Origin: Tetragenococcus halophilus
GTDB taxonomy: Bacteria > Bacillota > Bacilli > Lactobacillales > Enterococcaceae
Assembly: GCF_021474685.1 (NCBI RefSeq)
Contig: NZ_JAKEIT010000022.1
Span: forward strand, 1 to 43,658
Length of the DNA stretch: 43,658 nucleotides
Reading direction: 5' to 3'
In this document: piece after piece, positions 1 to 8,168 of the stretch
Layout of the letters: each line of letters starts with the position of its first letter
How positions within the stretch are numbered: position 1 is the first letter of the stretch
The notes under the pieces: generated by a model
Database searches by the model: none
What the model saw: the letters and a program-made list of their open reading frames with translations, nothing else
What the model was told of the DNA's origin: nothing
Position numbers and translations under genes: made by a program

Positions 1-630
1 CTATGCCGAATTCGGTATAGTGCCGATGACTTCGTCATCTATGTCAAGTCAAAACGTGCGGGCGAACGAGTGTTAAAAAGTGTGACCCGTTTCATTGAAA
101 AAGATCTTAAACTCATTGTTAATCAAGACAAGAGTCAAGTGGGGGCACCAACGCGTTTAAAATTCTTGAGCTGTCTGATAATGAAAGTCAATGGCACCTG
201 TCGTTTTATCCCTACCAAAGAAGCCAAGAAGAAATTCAAAGCCGAATTGAAACGTCGAACAAGCCGTAAGCGTGCGGGTGATTTTCGAACGATCATAGAG
301 GAAATCAATCAAGTCACGCGTGGCTGGATAGGCTATTTCGGATTGGGATTTATTCGAGGTTTTATTCAAAAGGAAATTGAACCATGGTTACATCACCGCA
401 TCAGGCAGCTGATCCTCAAACGTTGGAAAGTTCCCAAAACGAAAATAACGAAGTTATTGTCTTATGGTTTAGATTTAAACGGCGCCAAGAAAATCGGATC
501 CTCTAGAAAGAAATATTGGCGACTGTCCAAAACGTCTGAAGTTCATCGGACACTTACAAACGAAAGACTCCACCGATGGGGCTTAGTTTCACTAAGCGCC
601 TTGGTAGAGTCTGCTTACGCAAGATATTGA
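1..630 (+). CDS. Group II intron reverse transcriptase/maturase, C-terminal part (5' end outside window)
   Basis: The reading frame is open from base 1, so the gene starts upstream of the window. The first residues carry the RT active-site region (A-D-D-F-V-I-Y-V), followed by the RT thumb and the maturase X domain. The X domain ends in a WRLSK...NERL...ARY tail. There is no C-terminal HNH endonuclease (no Cys pairs), as in classes of group II intron proteins that lack the En domain. The protein splices the intron RNA and copies it into new DNA sites. The stop codon is followed directly by intron domains V and VI, as expected for an ORF in domain IV. Oddity: the active site reads R-Y-S-A-D-D, where R-Y-A-D-D is usual, so one residue is extra. 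The copy may be inactive. Only six codons precede this motif, so the upstream frame cannot be judged. Confidence 0.88.
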   Translation, partial: LCRIRYSADDFVIYVKSKRAGERVLKSVTRFIEKDLKLIVNQDKSQVGAPTRLKFLSCLIMKVNGTCRFIPTKEAKKKFKAELKRRTSRKRAGDFRTIIEEINQVTRGWIGYFGLGFIRGFIQKEIEPWLHHRIRQLILKRWKVPKTKITKLLSYGLDLNGAKKIGSSRKKYWRLSKTSEVHRTLTNERLHRWGLVSLSALVESAYARY

Positions 631-706
631 ATCGCCGTATACGGAACCGTACGTACGGTGGTGTGAGAGGTCGACTAGCCAATTAATGGCTAGTCACCTA
701 CTCGAT
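631..706 (+). ncRNA. Group II intron RNA domains V and VI, 3' end of intron
   Basis: Bases 631-662 fold as a typical domain V. The lower stem ATCGCCGTA pairs with TACGGTGGT, then comes a two-base CG bulge, and the upper stem TACG/CGTA carries a short GAAC loop. A CGC triad lies in the 5' strand. Bases 669-697 form domain VI, with GACTAGCC pairing to GGCTAGTC around AATTAAT and an outer AGGT/ACCT extension. The likely 3' splice boundary is near base 706 (CTACTCGAT). The 5' half of the intron lies outside the window, so class and insertion site cannot be fixed. Confidence 0.8.
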
Positions 707-792
707 TTCTTTTATTTCAAAAGCGTTAGCATGACTTGTGGAACATTTTTTGAAAAATAAAATAAGTATAAATAACGGGAGGTCTTTTATTT

Positions 793-1659
793 ATGGGTAA
801 TATTTTACTTGCGCTTGTACCCGCAGTAATGTGGGGGATTCAACCCTTAATTTTACAAACAATCGGTGGAAAAACTTCAAATCAACAAATGGGAATGTCT
901 CTAGGGGCATTGATCTTTTCTATTGGTGTTTTATTTTTCCATCAACCTGTGTGGTCATGGCATTTAATACTTGCTTCATTTGTCTGTGGGTTAGCCTGGG
1001 CCTTTGGTCAAATTACACAGATTGAAAGTTTCCATATTATCGGAGTGTCAGCTGCAATGCCAATTTCAACCGGCATGCAATTGATTGGAGTAACGTTATT
1101 CGGTATTTTTTACTTCCATGAATGGACAAGCACTATGGACTATGTATATGGGATCAGTGCTTTGATCGTTATTATTCTTGGTGTATTTTTTACCGCTTAT
1201 AGAGAAAAAGGCGACAACAGTGGTAAACAAGGGGCTATGCAAAGAGGACTTTTTGTTTTAGTTTTATCAACGATTGGTCAAGTAACATACAATGTTATTC
1301 CACGTATGGCTGATCTTAACGGTTGGGATGTATTATTCCCGCAAGGAATCGGTATGGCAATCGGTGCAATGGCTTTTAGCTTCTTCTTTGATAAAAAACC
1401 AGAGCTTTTCAGCAAGAAGTCATTTCAAAATATTGCTGCAGGCGCCGCTTTTGCTATCGGAAATATTGGTATTTTACTTTCCAATAAAGTAAATGGTGTA
1501 GCAGTAGGATTTACCTTATCCCAAATGAACGTCATTGTTAACACTCTGGGTGGTCTTATACTCCTTAAAGAATCCAGGACTTCAAAAGAATTAAAATTAA
1601 CGATTGGTGGCTTAATCTTGGTAGCTGCCGGTGGTATTTTGATTGGTTTAACGAAATAA
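793..1659 (+). CDS. GRP-family sugar transporter (GlcU/RbsU-like)
   Basis: A 288-residue integral membrane protein of about ten hydrophobic helices, the normal length for the glucose/ribose porter (GRP/DMT superfamily) family. Conserved features are the N-terminal P-A-x-M-W-G-x-Q-P and a C-terminal glycine-rich helix. Members take up glucose or ribose by proton-coupled transport without phosphorylation, independently of the PTS; the substrate here is not determined. GGGAGG at 778-783 is the ribosome site for the ATG. A cre-like stretch (AAAAGCGTTAGCA, 719-731) upstream would fit CcpA control, but the TG half is missing. The group II intron ends only about 90 bases upstream, so the intron may have displaced earlier upstream control sequence. 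Confidence 0.85.
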   Translation: MGNILLALVPAVMWGIQPLILQTIGGKTSNQQMGMSLGALIFSIGVLFFHQPVWSWHLILASFVCGLAWAFGQITQIESFHIIGVSAAMPISTGMQLIGVTLFGIFYFHEWTSTMDYVYGISALIVIILGVFFTAYREKGDNSGKQGAMQRGLFVLVLSTIGQVTYNVIPRMADLNGWDVLFPQGIGMAIGAMAFSFFFDKKPELFSKKSFQNIAAGAAFAIGNIGILLSNKVNGVAVGFTLSQMNVIVNTLGGLILLKESRTSKELKLTIGGLILVAAGGILIGLTK

Positions 1660-1678
1660 TAAAGTATAGCATTACTAT

Positions 1679-1716
1679 GTCGGGATACAGCGTATTTTTG
1701 TATCCCGACTTTTTTA
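1679..1716 (+). terminator. Rho-independent terminator after the sugar transporter
   Basis: A perfect 11-bp stem (1679-1689 with 1699-1709) is followed by TTTTTT. It ends at the stop codon of the convergent minus-strand gene. On the minus strand there is no T tract, so it acts mainly on plus-strand transcripts. Confidence 0.9.
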
Positions 1717-2724
1717 GTCTTCGGCAATGATTTGGCTACTATTTTTGCTAGAAGACTCATACTGTAATATTTTTTCATAAAAATAAGGTAACTCTGGATG
1801 AGTGGTTAATATTTGCTGATAATTTGGTAAAAGCTTTGTAAAACTTTGGGTCAGTCTTTTAGCGTCTTTTACAAAGAAAAAAGGATTATAGGTAAATAAG
1901 AAACTACCCGAATAAAGATCGCATAAACTATGTAAGCGATGGAGTTTCTGAGATAAAGAAATAAGCTTTAACTCATTTAATTCCGTATGAGCATGCAAAG
2001 CAAAATCTAAGCCGCTGGTCAATGAAGGCTTTAACCAAATATTTTCTATACCAGAGAATTGTTTCCATAGAAATAATAGACTAGTGTCGTTTATTTGAAA
2101 TGGGATCGGGTAATACTTAGTTGTGGGTGTGAATACAGCTTTACTAAGGAGAAAGCCCTGACTATTTCGATATTGCTGTACTTCTTTATAACGTTCATAT
2201 AACATTTGCTTATTGTGTGTAAAAGGTGGATCGTATAACAAAGATACTAATAAGGAAAAGTATCGAATCTGTAACTCGTTTCCCTTTAATGTAGGCGCAG
2301 ATGTGAAAGAAACGGTTAAATCATAACCGGATAATAGCGGTTTCATTTTTTGCATACGTCGTTGCATAGTGGCTTTAGACAGATAAAATTCATTTTCTAA
2401 CTTTTTGAATGTACAAAAAGGATTTTCTATTATTTTGACTAGTATTTGAAAAGAAAAACTTCGTGCTAACAATGAACTTAAAAAAAGATTAGCATCTTCT
2501 GGAGAATAGATTGCTGTGATTTTCGGCCCTTTTATATAAAAAGAAATCCCCATGGAAGCATTACTGTCGCTTTGTTGCCAAATAAAGATATAACGTTTCA
2601 AAGATTTTAAACTAAGTCCTAAATGAATCGTAATTTCTTTTAGCGGACAAGGATTTTTTATCTGTAAATACTGGAACACTCGGAATATAATCTTATCTTG
2701 TTTTTCTAATAAAATATCAAACAT
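1714..2724 (-). CDS. Mga/AtxA-like helix-turn-helix transcriptional regulator
   Basis: A 336-residue protein without membrane segments. The N-terminal 60 residues and residues about 95-130 each look like a helix-turn-helix, the paired DNA-binding layout of the Mga family. The rest is a long divergent region as in Mga/PRD-type regulators, which often respond to sugar phosphotransferase status. The start at 2724 has AGAGGTGAT just upstream; an in-frame longer version to 2826 lacks a ribosome site and encodes an unlikely hydrophobic leader. It is convergent with the GRP transporter and divergent from the TSUP gene; either could be a target but nothing in the sequence proves it. No phosphorylatable PRD or EIIB motif could be identified by eye. 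Confidence 0.65.
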   Translation of the reverse strand: MFDILLEKQDKIIFRVFQYLQIKNPCPLKEITIHLGLSLKSLKRYIFIWQQSDSNASMGISFYIKGPKITAIYSPEDANLFLSSLLARSFSFQILVKIIENPFCTFKKLENEFYLSKATMQRRMQKMKPLLSGYDLTVSFTSAPTLKGNELQIRYFSLLVSLLYDPPFTHNKQMLYERYKEVQQYRNSQGFLLSKAVFTPTTKYYPIPFQINDTSLLFLWKQFSGIENIWLKPSLTSGLDFALHAHTELNELKLISLSQKLHRLHSLCDLYSGSFLFTYNPFFFVKDAKRLTQSFTKLLPNYQQILTTHPELPYFYEKILQYESSSKNSSQIIAED

Positions 2725-3066
2725 ATCATCACCTCTGCACGAAGGTATCATAAAATTTAGATTGGAAAAAATTTCAAATTGGTAAAAAAGCAGTAATATT
2801 GCCGTGATCGAGTTGAAATAAACCATTTTTCTGTGGAAAACTATTTACTTTTATTCTTCTAAAGCTGTAAGTAACAAGCTTTATCCCTTAGTTTAGTTAT
2901 CCACACATGTTGGTTTTTTCTACTTAAAAATGTAATTATATATATGTTTATGTATTTTATATAAATGATCGCTTGGTATCCTTTGCTTTCTGAGCTATAA
3001 AAGTTTTGCTTTTCTTTTTATTGAGGGTATGATGTAAATATAAGTAAAAATAGAAAGGGAAAAACG
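2725..3066. other. Intergenic region with divergent control sequences
   Basis: AT-rich region between the Mga-like regulator and the TSUP gene. It holds the plus-strand promoter listed separately, a perfect DnaA-box sequence TTATCCACA at 2897-2905 and a near-match TGTGGAAAA at 2832-2840 on the opposite strand. No plausible small ORF with a ribosome site was seen. Confidence 0.6.
3006..3033 (+). promoter_or_regulatory. Predicted sigma-A promoter of the TSUP gene
   Basis: TTGCTT (3006-3011), 16-bp spacer, TATGAT (3028-3033), about 33 bases upstream of the ATG at 3067. The ribosome site is GAAAGGG at 3054-3060. Confidence 0.65.
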
Positions 3067-3849
3067 ATGTTTAAGGGTTTTGTTTATTTTTTAGTCATTA
3101 TTTTGGCGAACACAGTAGGCGCTATCTCTGGCATGGGCGGTGGCGTGATCATTAAACCTGTGCTGGACTTTATTGCGGCAGATCCTGTAGGGGCTGTTTC
3201 CTTTTATTCTTCAGTTGCTGTATTTGTCATGTCTATTACCTCCACAGTGCGACAAGTTAGAGCTGGCGCCAGTGTTTCATGGAATTTTGTCCTCTGGATT
3301 GCTGGTGGATCGATTTTGGGCGGATTTTTAGGGAATCATACATTTGATTTTTTCCTCAATAGTTTTTCAAATGAGATAGTTGTACAACTGCTTCAAATTA
3401 TTTTGACTATGATAACTTTACTCTTTGCGCTCTTTTATAATCATTTCAATTTTGGTAAATTCTATTTAACGGGTAGAACTTGGTATTTGATTTGTGGACT
3501 TATTTTAGGCTTTTTAGCTAGTTTATTAGGTATTGGGGGCGGCCCGATTAATGTGGCACTTTTGATCTTAATGTTTGGTATGACGATCAAAGAGGCAACT
3601 GTTTATTCGATTTGTACGATTTTTTTCTCACAACTATCCAAGCTAGGGACGATTGCTTTGACTACGGGGTTTGCTCTTTATGACTTATCTATACTTTTTT
3701 ATGTTATTCCAGCGGCAATCATTGGTGGACTTCTTGGTGCAAAGGTTAGTCGATTGATTTCGGCTAAACAAGTTTCTAGGGTTTTTGAAGCCGTGATTCT
3801 TATTGTTTTATTGATTAATTTGTATAATGGTTTTCGTCTTTTTCTATGA
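3067..3849 (+). CDS. TSUP (TauE/SafE) family membrane exporter/permease
   Basis: A 260-residue membrane protein with about eight hydrophobic segments in two halves, each opening with a glycine-rich motif (residues 19-27 G-A-I-S-G-M-G-G-G and a second G-x-L-G-I-G-G-G-P near 155), the hallmark of the TauE/SafE/YfcA family. Members move sulfite, sulfoacetate or other organosulfur anions across the membrane; the substrate here is unknown. It is monocistronic: its own promoter lies upstream and a separate strong cyd promoter lies downstream. No clear terminator separates it from cydA, so some readthrough is possible. Confidence 0.85.
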   Translation: MFKGFVYFLVIILANTVGAISGMGGGVIIKPVLDFIAADPVGAVSFYSSVAVFVMSITSTVRQVRAGASVSWNFVLWIAGGSILGGFLGNHTFDFFLNSFSNEIVVQLLQIILTMITLLFALFYNHFNFGKFYLTGRTWYLICGLILGFLASLLGIGGGPINVALLILMFGMTIKEATVYSICTIFFSQLSKLGTIALTTGFALYDLSILFYVIPAAIIGGLLGAKVSRLISAKQVSRVFEAVILIVLLINLYNGFRLFL

Positions 3850-3926
3850 GGATATTTTTAGTGAAAAAATAAGCGGAATAATTGCATTTTACGCAAAAAA
3901 GCATATGATTAAATTGAATAAACTTG

Positions 3927-3955
3927 TTGTCATACAAGAAATAAGCGAGTATACT
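3927..3955 (+). promoter_or_regulatory. Predicted strong promoter of the cydABDC operon
   Basis: TTGTCA (3927-3932), 17-bp spacer, TATACT (3950-3955). A short inverted repeat CTTGT/ACAAG overlaps the -35 box. I saw no classical Rex (TTGTGA...TCACAA) site. The leader to the cydA ATG is about 58 bases and ends in GGAGGAG. Confidence 0.75.
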
Positions 3956-4019
3956 GTATAAGGTTTTTTGCATTTATTTATAAAAGATATTAAGTAATTA
4001 AAGTATTGGAGGAGTAAAA

Positions 4020-5441
4020 ATGGATATTGTTACATTGGCGCGGTTCCAATTTGCAATGACAACGATTTTTCACTATTTTTTTGTACCTTTTTCCATTGGA
4101 GTGGCTTTACTCGTTGCAATTATGGAAACATTATATGTGACAAAAAAGGATGAAAGTTACAAAAAGATGGCAAAATTTTGGGGAAATATTTTCCTATTAA
4201 GTTTTGCTGTGGGTGTTGTAACGGGAATTATTCAAGAATTTCAGTTTGGCATGAACTGGTCAGATTATTCACGCTTTGTAGGGGATATATTTGGTGCGCC
4301 CCTAGCTGTAGAAGCATTATTGGCCTTTTTCTTAGAATCCACCTTTTTAGGTTTATGGATGTTCACCTGGCAAAGAGTAGGGCCAAAATTGCATGTCTCT
4401 TTCATGTGGTTAGTGACGCTAGGCTCAATTCTTTCGGCTTTTTGGATTTTGGTTGCCAACAGTTTTATGCAGCATCCTACTGGCTTTACCTTCCGTAATG
4501 GACGGGCAGAGATGAACGATTTTGGTGCATTGATCAAAAATCCACAAGTTTGGTATGAATTTTCTCATGTCATTTTAGCTGCCTTTTTGATGGGTGGGAT
4601 TTTGATTGCCGGCATGTCTGCATTTCGTTTATTAAAACAACGTTCCTTGAGCGAATTAAGTACAAGTATTTTTAAAAAATCATTGCGTGTTGGTTTAGGT
4701 GTCGCTTTATTTGGTTCTTTAGGCATATTAATTTCTGGAGATATGCAGATGCAAGCCTTAGTTGAAGACCAACCGATGAAATTTGCTGCAACAGAAGGCT
4801 TATATGAGGATTCTGATGATCCAGCTTCTTGGACGGTGATTGGCTGGATGGATGAAGCCGAACATAAACGAGTCTTTGGTATTCACGTACCTTATGTTTT
4901 AAGTATTTTATCTTATCATAGCCTTTCTGGGGGCGTTGAAGGGATGAATTCACTTAATGAATCGATGACGGCAGAGTATGGAGATGATAATTACTTCCCA
5001 CCTGTTAATGCGATGTTTTGGAGCTTTCGTATTATGGTAGGCTTTGGTATGTTGATGTTGTTGGTCTCTGTATTGGGGTTATTTTTCACGCGTAAGAAGA
5101 ATCCATCGCTTTATAAGAAACCTTGGATGCTATGGGTTGTCGGTTTAATGACCTTTACTCCTTTTATTGCCAATACCTGTGGATGGCTAGTTACTGAACT
5201 TGGTCGTTATCCTTGGACCGTTTATGGTATGTTTAAAATTCAAGATAGCGTGTCTCCCAATGTGACCCCAGCTTCATTATTATTTTCTAATATTGTTTAT
5301 TTCTTGCTATTTGGTGGTTTAGCAGTTGTTATGATTTACTTAGTTGTTCGTGAGTTACGTAAGGGTCCAGATGTGCAAGAAGAACAAGAAAAAGAAGAGC
5401 CTGCGACGGATCCTTTTGACGGAGGTGCTTTTAATGAGTAG
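4020..5441 (+). CDS. cydA: Cytochrome bd ubiquinol/menaquinol oxidase subunit I
   Basis: A 473-residue membrane protein that oxidises quinol and reduces O2 to water. His18 (in F-H-Y-F-F) matches the haem b595 ligand, His183 (F-S-H-V) the haem b558 ligand, and Glu98/Glu106 the conserved proton-path glutamates. The G-R-Y-P-W quinol-loop motif is present. The length is that of the short-Q-loop Firmicutes type. It is the first gene of cydA-cydB-cydD-cydC. No haem biosynthesis genes are visible, so as in other lactic acid bacteria the enzyme may need external haem (inference). The stop codon overlaps the cydB start by 8 bases, indicating translational coupling. Confidence 0.97.
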   Translation: MDIVTLARFQFAMTTIFHYFFVPFSIGVALLVAIMETLYVTKKDESYKKMAKFWGNIFLLSFAVGVVTGIIQEFQFGMNWSDYSRFVGDIFGAPLAVEALLAFFLESTFLGLWMFTWQRVGPKLHVSFMWLVTLGSILSAFWILVANSFMQHPTGFTFRNGRAEMNDFGALIKNPQVWYEFSHVILAAFLMGGILIAGMSAFRLLKQRSLSELSTSIFKKSLRVGLGVALFGSLGILISGDMQMQALVEDQPMKFAATEGLYEDSDDPASWTVIGWMDEAEHKRVFGIHVPYVLSILSYHSLSGGVEGMNSLNESMTAEYGDDNYFPPVNAMFWSFRIMVGFGMLMLLVSVLGLFFTRKKNPSLYKKPWMLWVVGLMTFTPFIANTCGWLVTELGRYPWTVYGMFKIQDSVSPNVTPASLLFSNIVYFLLFGGLAVVMIYLVVRELRKGPDVQEEQEKEEPATDPFDGGAFNE

Positions 5442-6453
5442 TCTACAATTATTTTGGTTTATTTTAATCGGTGTTTTATTTGCTGGTTTTTTCTTTTTAG
5501 AAGGTTTTGATTTTGGTGTTGGGATGTCAGTAAAAACTTTAGCAAAAAATGATCAAGAAAAAGATCAAGTGATACAAACCATTGGACCTGTTTGGGATGG
5601 CAACGAAGTTTGGTTAATTTCTGCAGGAGGAGCGATGTTCGCTTCATTTCCTATGTGGTATGCTTCGTTATTTAGCGGCTATTATTTGATTTTATTTATC
5701 ATTTTAGCAGGCTTGATTATTCGTGGTGTTTCTTTTGAGTTTCGTAGTGGAATGCCGGGAAATAAAAAATGGATTTGGGATTGGACATTAGCAATAGGTA
5801 GCTTTATTGTTCCTTTTTTCTTTGGCATCTTGTTTATCAGTATGATTCAAGGAATGCCAATGGATGCTAACGGCGATATGATGGCGCGTTTTACTGACTA
5901 TATTAATTTATTTTCTGTTGTGGGCGGTATTGCTTTATTGTTACTATGTTATTTACATGGGATGAATTATATTTCTTTGAAAACGACAGGCCCTATCCGA
6001 GAACGTGCTAAAAAATATGCGCAAACATTGTATTGGGTGTTATATGTTGGATTGGTTGTCTTTGCCGTTTTAATGTATTTCCAAACGGACTTTTTCACAT
6101 TACATCCTGTTTCAACTATAAGTTTATTAGCAGCGATTGTTTTATTAACTGTAGCGGCGAATTATTGTTCTTATACAAACAAGGAATTAACTGCATTTTT
6201 AACAAGTGGGTTTACGCTCATCGCTTTAGTTGCTCTTTTATTTACGGGTATGTTCCCACGTGTATTGATCAGTTCAACCAACGCTGCTCACGACTTATTG
6301 ATCGCCAATGCTTCCTCTTCGCCGTATACACTTAAAATTATGAGTTATACTGCTATTGGTCTGTTACCTTTTATTTTAGCCTATATTGCTTGGACGTATT
6401 ATATATTTAGAAAACGAGTGAAACATACTGAGATCGCGGGGTATGGTGAATGA
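5434..6453 (+). CDS. cydB: Cytochrome bd oxidase subunit II
   Basis: A 339-residue multi-helix membrane protein. The N-terminal segment F-L-E-G-F-D-F-G-V-G holds the conserved Asp residues of CydB, and W-D-G-N-E-V-W follows. The start at 5434 is chosen because GGAGG (5421-5425) lies 8 bases upstream; an in-frame start at 5344 would lie deep within cydA and add a charged leader not seen in the family. It overlaps cydA by 8 bases and cydD by 4 (ATGA). Confidence 0.96.
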   Translation: MSSLQLFWFILIGVLFAGFFFLEGFDFGVGMSVKTLAKNDQEKDQVIQTIGPVWDGNEVWLISAGGAMFASFPMWYASLFSGYYLILFIILAGLIIRGVSFEFRSGMPGNKKWIWDWTLAIGSFIVPFFFGILFISMIQGMPMDANGDMMARFTDYINLFSVVGGIALLLLCYLHGMNYISLKTTGPIRERAKKYAQTLYWVLYVGLVVFAVLMYFQTDFFTLHPVSTISLLAAIVLLTVAANYCSYTNKELTAFLTSGFTLIALVALLFTGMFPRVLISSTNAAHDLLIANASSSPYTLKIMSYTAIGLLPFILAYIAWTYYIFRKRVKHTEIAGYGE

Positions 6454-8168
6454 TTGATAAAGCCGTAATGGTTTTACCAAATAGTAAAAAGATTATGGGG
6501 ATGCTTGCAGGGCTTGCAGTTTTGCAAGCTCTCTTTATCATTGGTCAAACTTACATGTTGTCAGCAGCCATTACACATTTATGGAATGGTGGAAAGATCA
6601 CTGACCAATTGTTTGAAATCTGTGGTTTTATTATTATCTTTTCTGCTCGACATGGTATTAGCTTTTTGCGGGATAAACTGTTGGATCGTTATGCAGGCGA
6701 GCAAGCTGTATCTCTACGTAAACAGTTATTAGAAAAAGTTTTTCGCGTGGGTCCAAAGATCGTGCAAAAACAAGGTTCTGGGAATATGACAACAATGGCA
6801 TTAGATGGGATTGAACAAGTAGAAAATTATATTCATCTTATTTTTTCTAAAATGATGAATATGATGATCATTCCGTGGCTTATTTTAGCGGTTATTTTTT
6901 ACCTAGATATTCAATCTGGTGTGATATTATTGTTGATCTTTCCTCTGATTATTATTTTTATGATTGTCTTAGGCTATGCTGCACAAGCAAAAGCGGATAA
7001 GCAGTACAAAGCTTTTCAACTTTTATCAAATCATTTTATTGACTCATTGCGTGGCCTGGATACCTTGAAGATGTTTGGCTTGAGTAAGAAGTATGGGAAA
7101 AGTATTTACAATACAAGTGAAGAATTTCGTAAATCAACCATGAGTACTCTGAAAATGGGGATTTTATCAACTTTTGCGCTCGACTTTTTTACTACTTTAG
7201 CGGTCGCAATCGTTGCTGTGATGCTTGGCTTACGTTTAATCAATGGGCTGATTCCGCTTTTTCCGGCCCTGGCAGTGTTAGTGTTAGCGCCTGAATACTT
7301 TTTACCTGTTAGAGAGTTTGCCAATGATTATCATGCGACATTAGATGGTAAAAATGCAATGACTGCTATTAATAATGTACTTAATGAAGCAGAAATGAAA
7401 CAAGAATCCATTGATTTAAAAACATGGGATGAAAATAGTCGTTTATCTTTAGAAGGCGTGTCAGTTTCTTATGAGGGGAAAACGGTATTGTCCGCAGATT
7501 TTTCTGTTAAGGGTTTAAAGAAGATTGGTATTATAGGAATGAGTGGTTCTGGAAAATCGACTTTGATTAATACTTTAAGTGGTTTTTTACAACCAACGGA
7601 AGGAAAAATTGAGCTAGGTGATCAAAGGGTTGCGAATTTTGCTTTAGAACAGTGGCAAAAACAAATGATTTATATTCCGCAAGACCCCTACGTTTTTCAA
7701 CTATCTTTAAAAGATAATTTGGCTTTTTATACACCAGAAGCAAGTGAAGCAGATATTTTAGAAGCGGTAAGAGTCGCGGGCTTGAGCGAGTTAGTAGCTG
7801 AACTACCAGAAGGATTAGAGACACAGTTAGGAAGTGGCGCTCGCAGGCTAAGCGGGGGACAAGCCCAACGAATTGCATTAGCACGGGCATTTTTGGATAA
7901 AAAGCGCAAGGTTTTAATGTTTGACGAGCCGACAGCCCACTTAGATATTGAGACAGAAGTCGAATTAAAAGAAAGAATGTTGCCTCTAATGAAAGATCGT
8001 TTGGTCTTTTTTGCAACACACCGGCTGCACTGGATGGCTCAGATGGATGAAATCATTGTACTTGATCAAGGAAAAATTGTTGAAGCTGGAACTTTTAGCG
8101 AATTATCTGCTAAAAAGGGTTATTTTTATCGTCTGTCACAACAAATGAGGGGGAAAGAACATGCATAA
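6450..8168 (+). CDS. cydD: Cytochrome bd assembly ABC transporter, CydD subunit
   Basis: A 572-residue fused permease/ATPase. The N-terminal 310 residues contain about six membrane helices; the ATPase half has Walker A G-M-S-G-S-G-K-S, signature L-S-G-G-Q-A-Q-R and Walker B V-L-M-F-D-E-P. CydD pairs with CydC as a heterodimeric exporter of glutathione/cysteine-type thiols, or a haem-linked transporter, needed to mature cytochrome bd. It starts inside the cydB stop codon (ATGA) and overlaps cydC by 8 bases. CydD and CydC order is assigned by position and similarity. Confidence 0.93.
   Translation: MIDKAVMVLPNSKKIMGMLAGLAVLQALFIIGQTYMLSAAITHLWNGGKITDQLFEICGFIIIFSARHGISFLRDKLLDRYAGEQAVSLRKQLLEKVFRVGPKIVQKQGSGNMTTMALDGIEQVENYIHLIFSKMMNMMIIPWLILAVIFYLDIQSGVILLLIFPLIIIFMIVLGYAAQAKADKQYKAFQLLSNHFIDSLRGLDTLKMFGLSKKYGKSIYNTSEEFRKSTMSTLKMGILSTFALDFFTTLAVAIVAVMLGLRLINGLIPLFPALAVLVLAPEYFLPVREFANDYHATLDGKNAMTAINNVLNEAEMKQESIDLKTWDENSRLSLEGVSVSYEGKTVLSADFSVKGLKKIGIIGMSGSGKSTLINTLSGFLQPTEGKIELGDQRVANFALEQWQKQMIYIPQDPYVFQLSLKDNLAFYTPEASEADILEAVRVAGLSELVAELPEGLETQLGSGARRLSGGQAQRIALARAFLDKKRKVLMFDEPTAHLDIETEVELKERMLPLMKDRLVFFATHRLHWMAQMDEIIVLDQGKIVEAGTFSELSAKKGYFYRLSQQMRGKEHA

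Noticed and set aside
2725-2826. Longer N terminus of the Mga-like regulator (start at 2826)
   Set aside because: No ribosome site, hydrophobic non-family leader, and a clear ribosome site before 2724.
3900-3960. Rex operator at the cyd promoter
   Set aside because: No TTGTGA...TCACAA-like palindrome could be found; only a short CTTGT/ACAAG repeat overlaps the -35.
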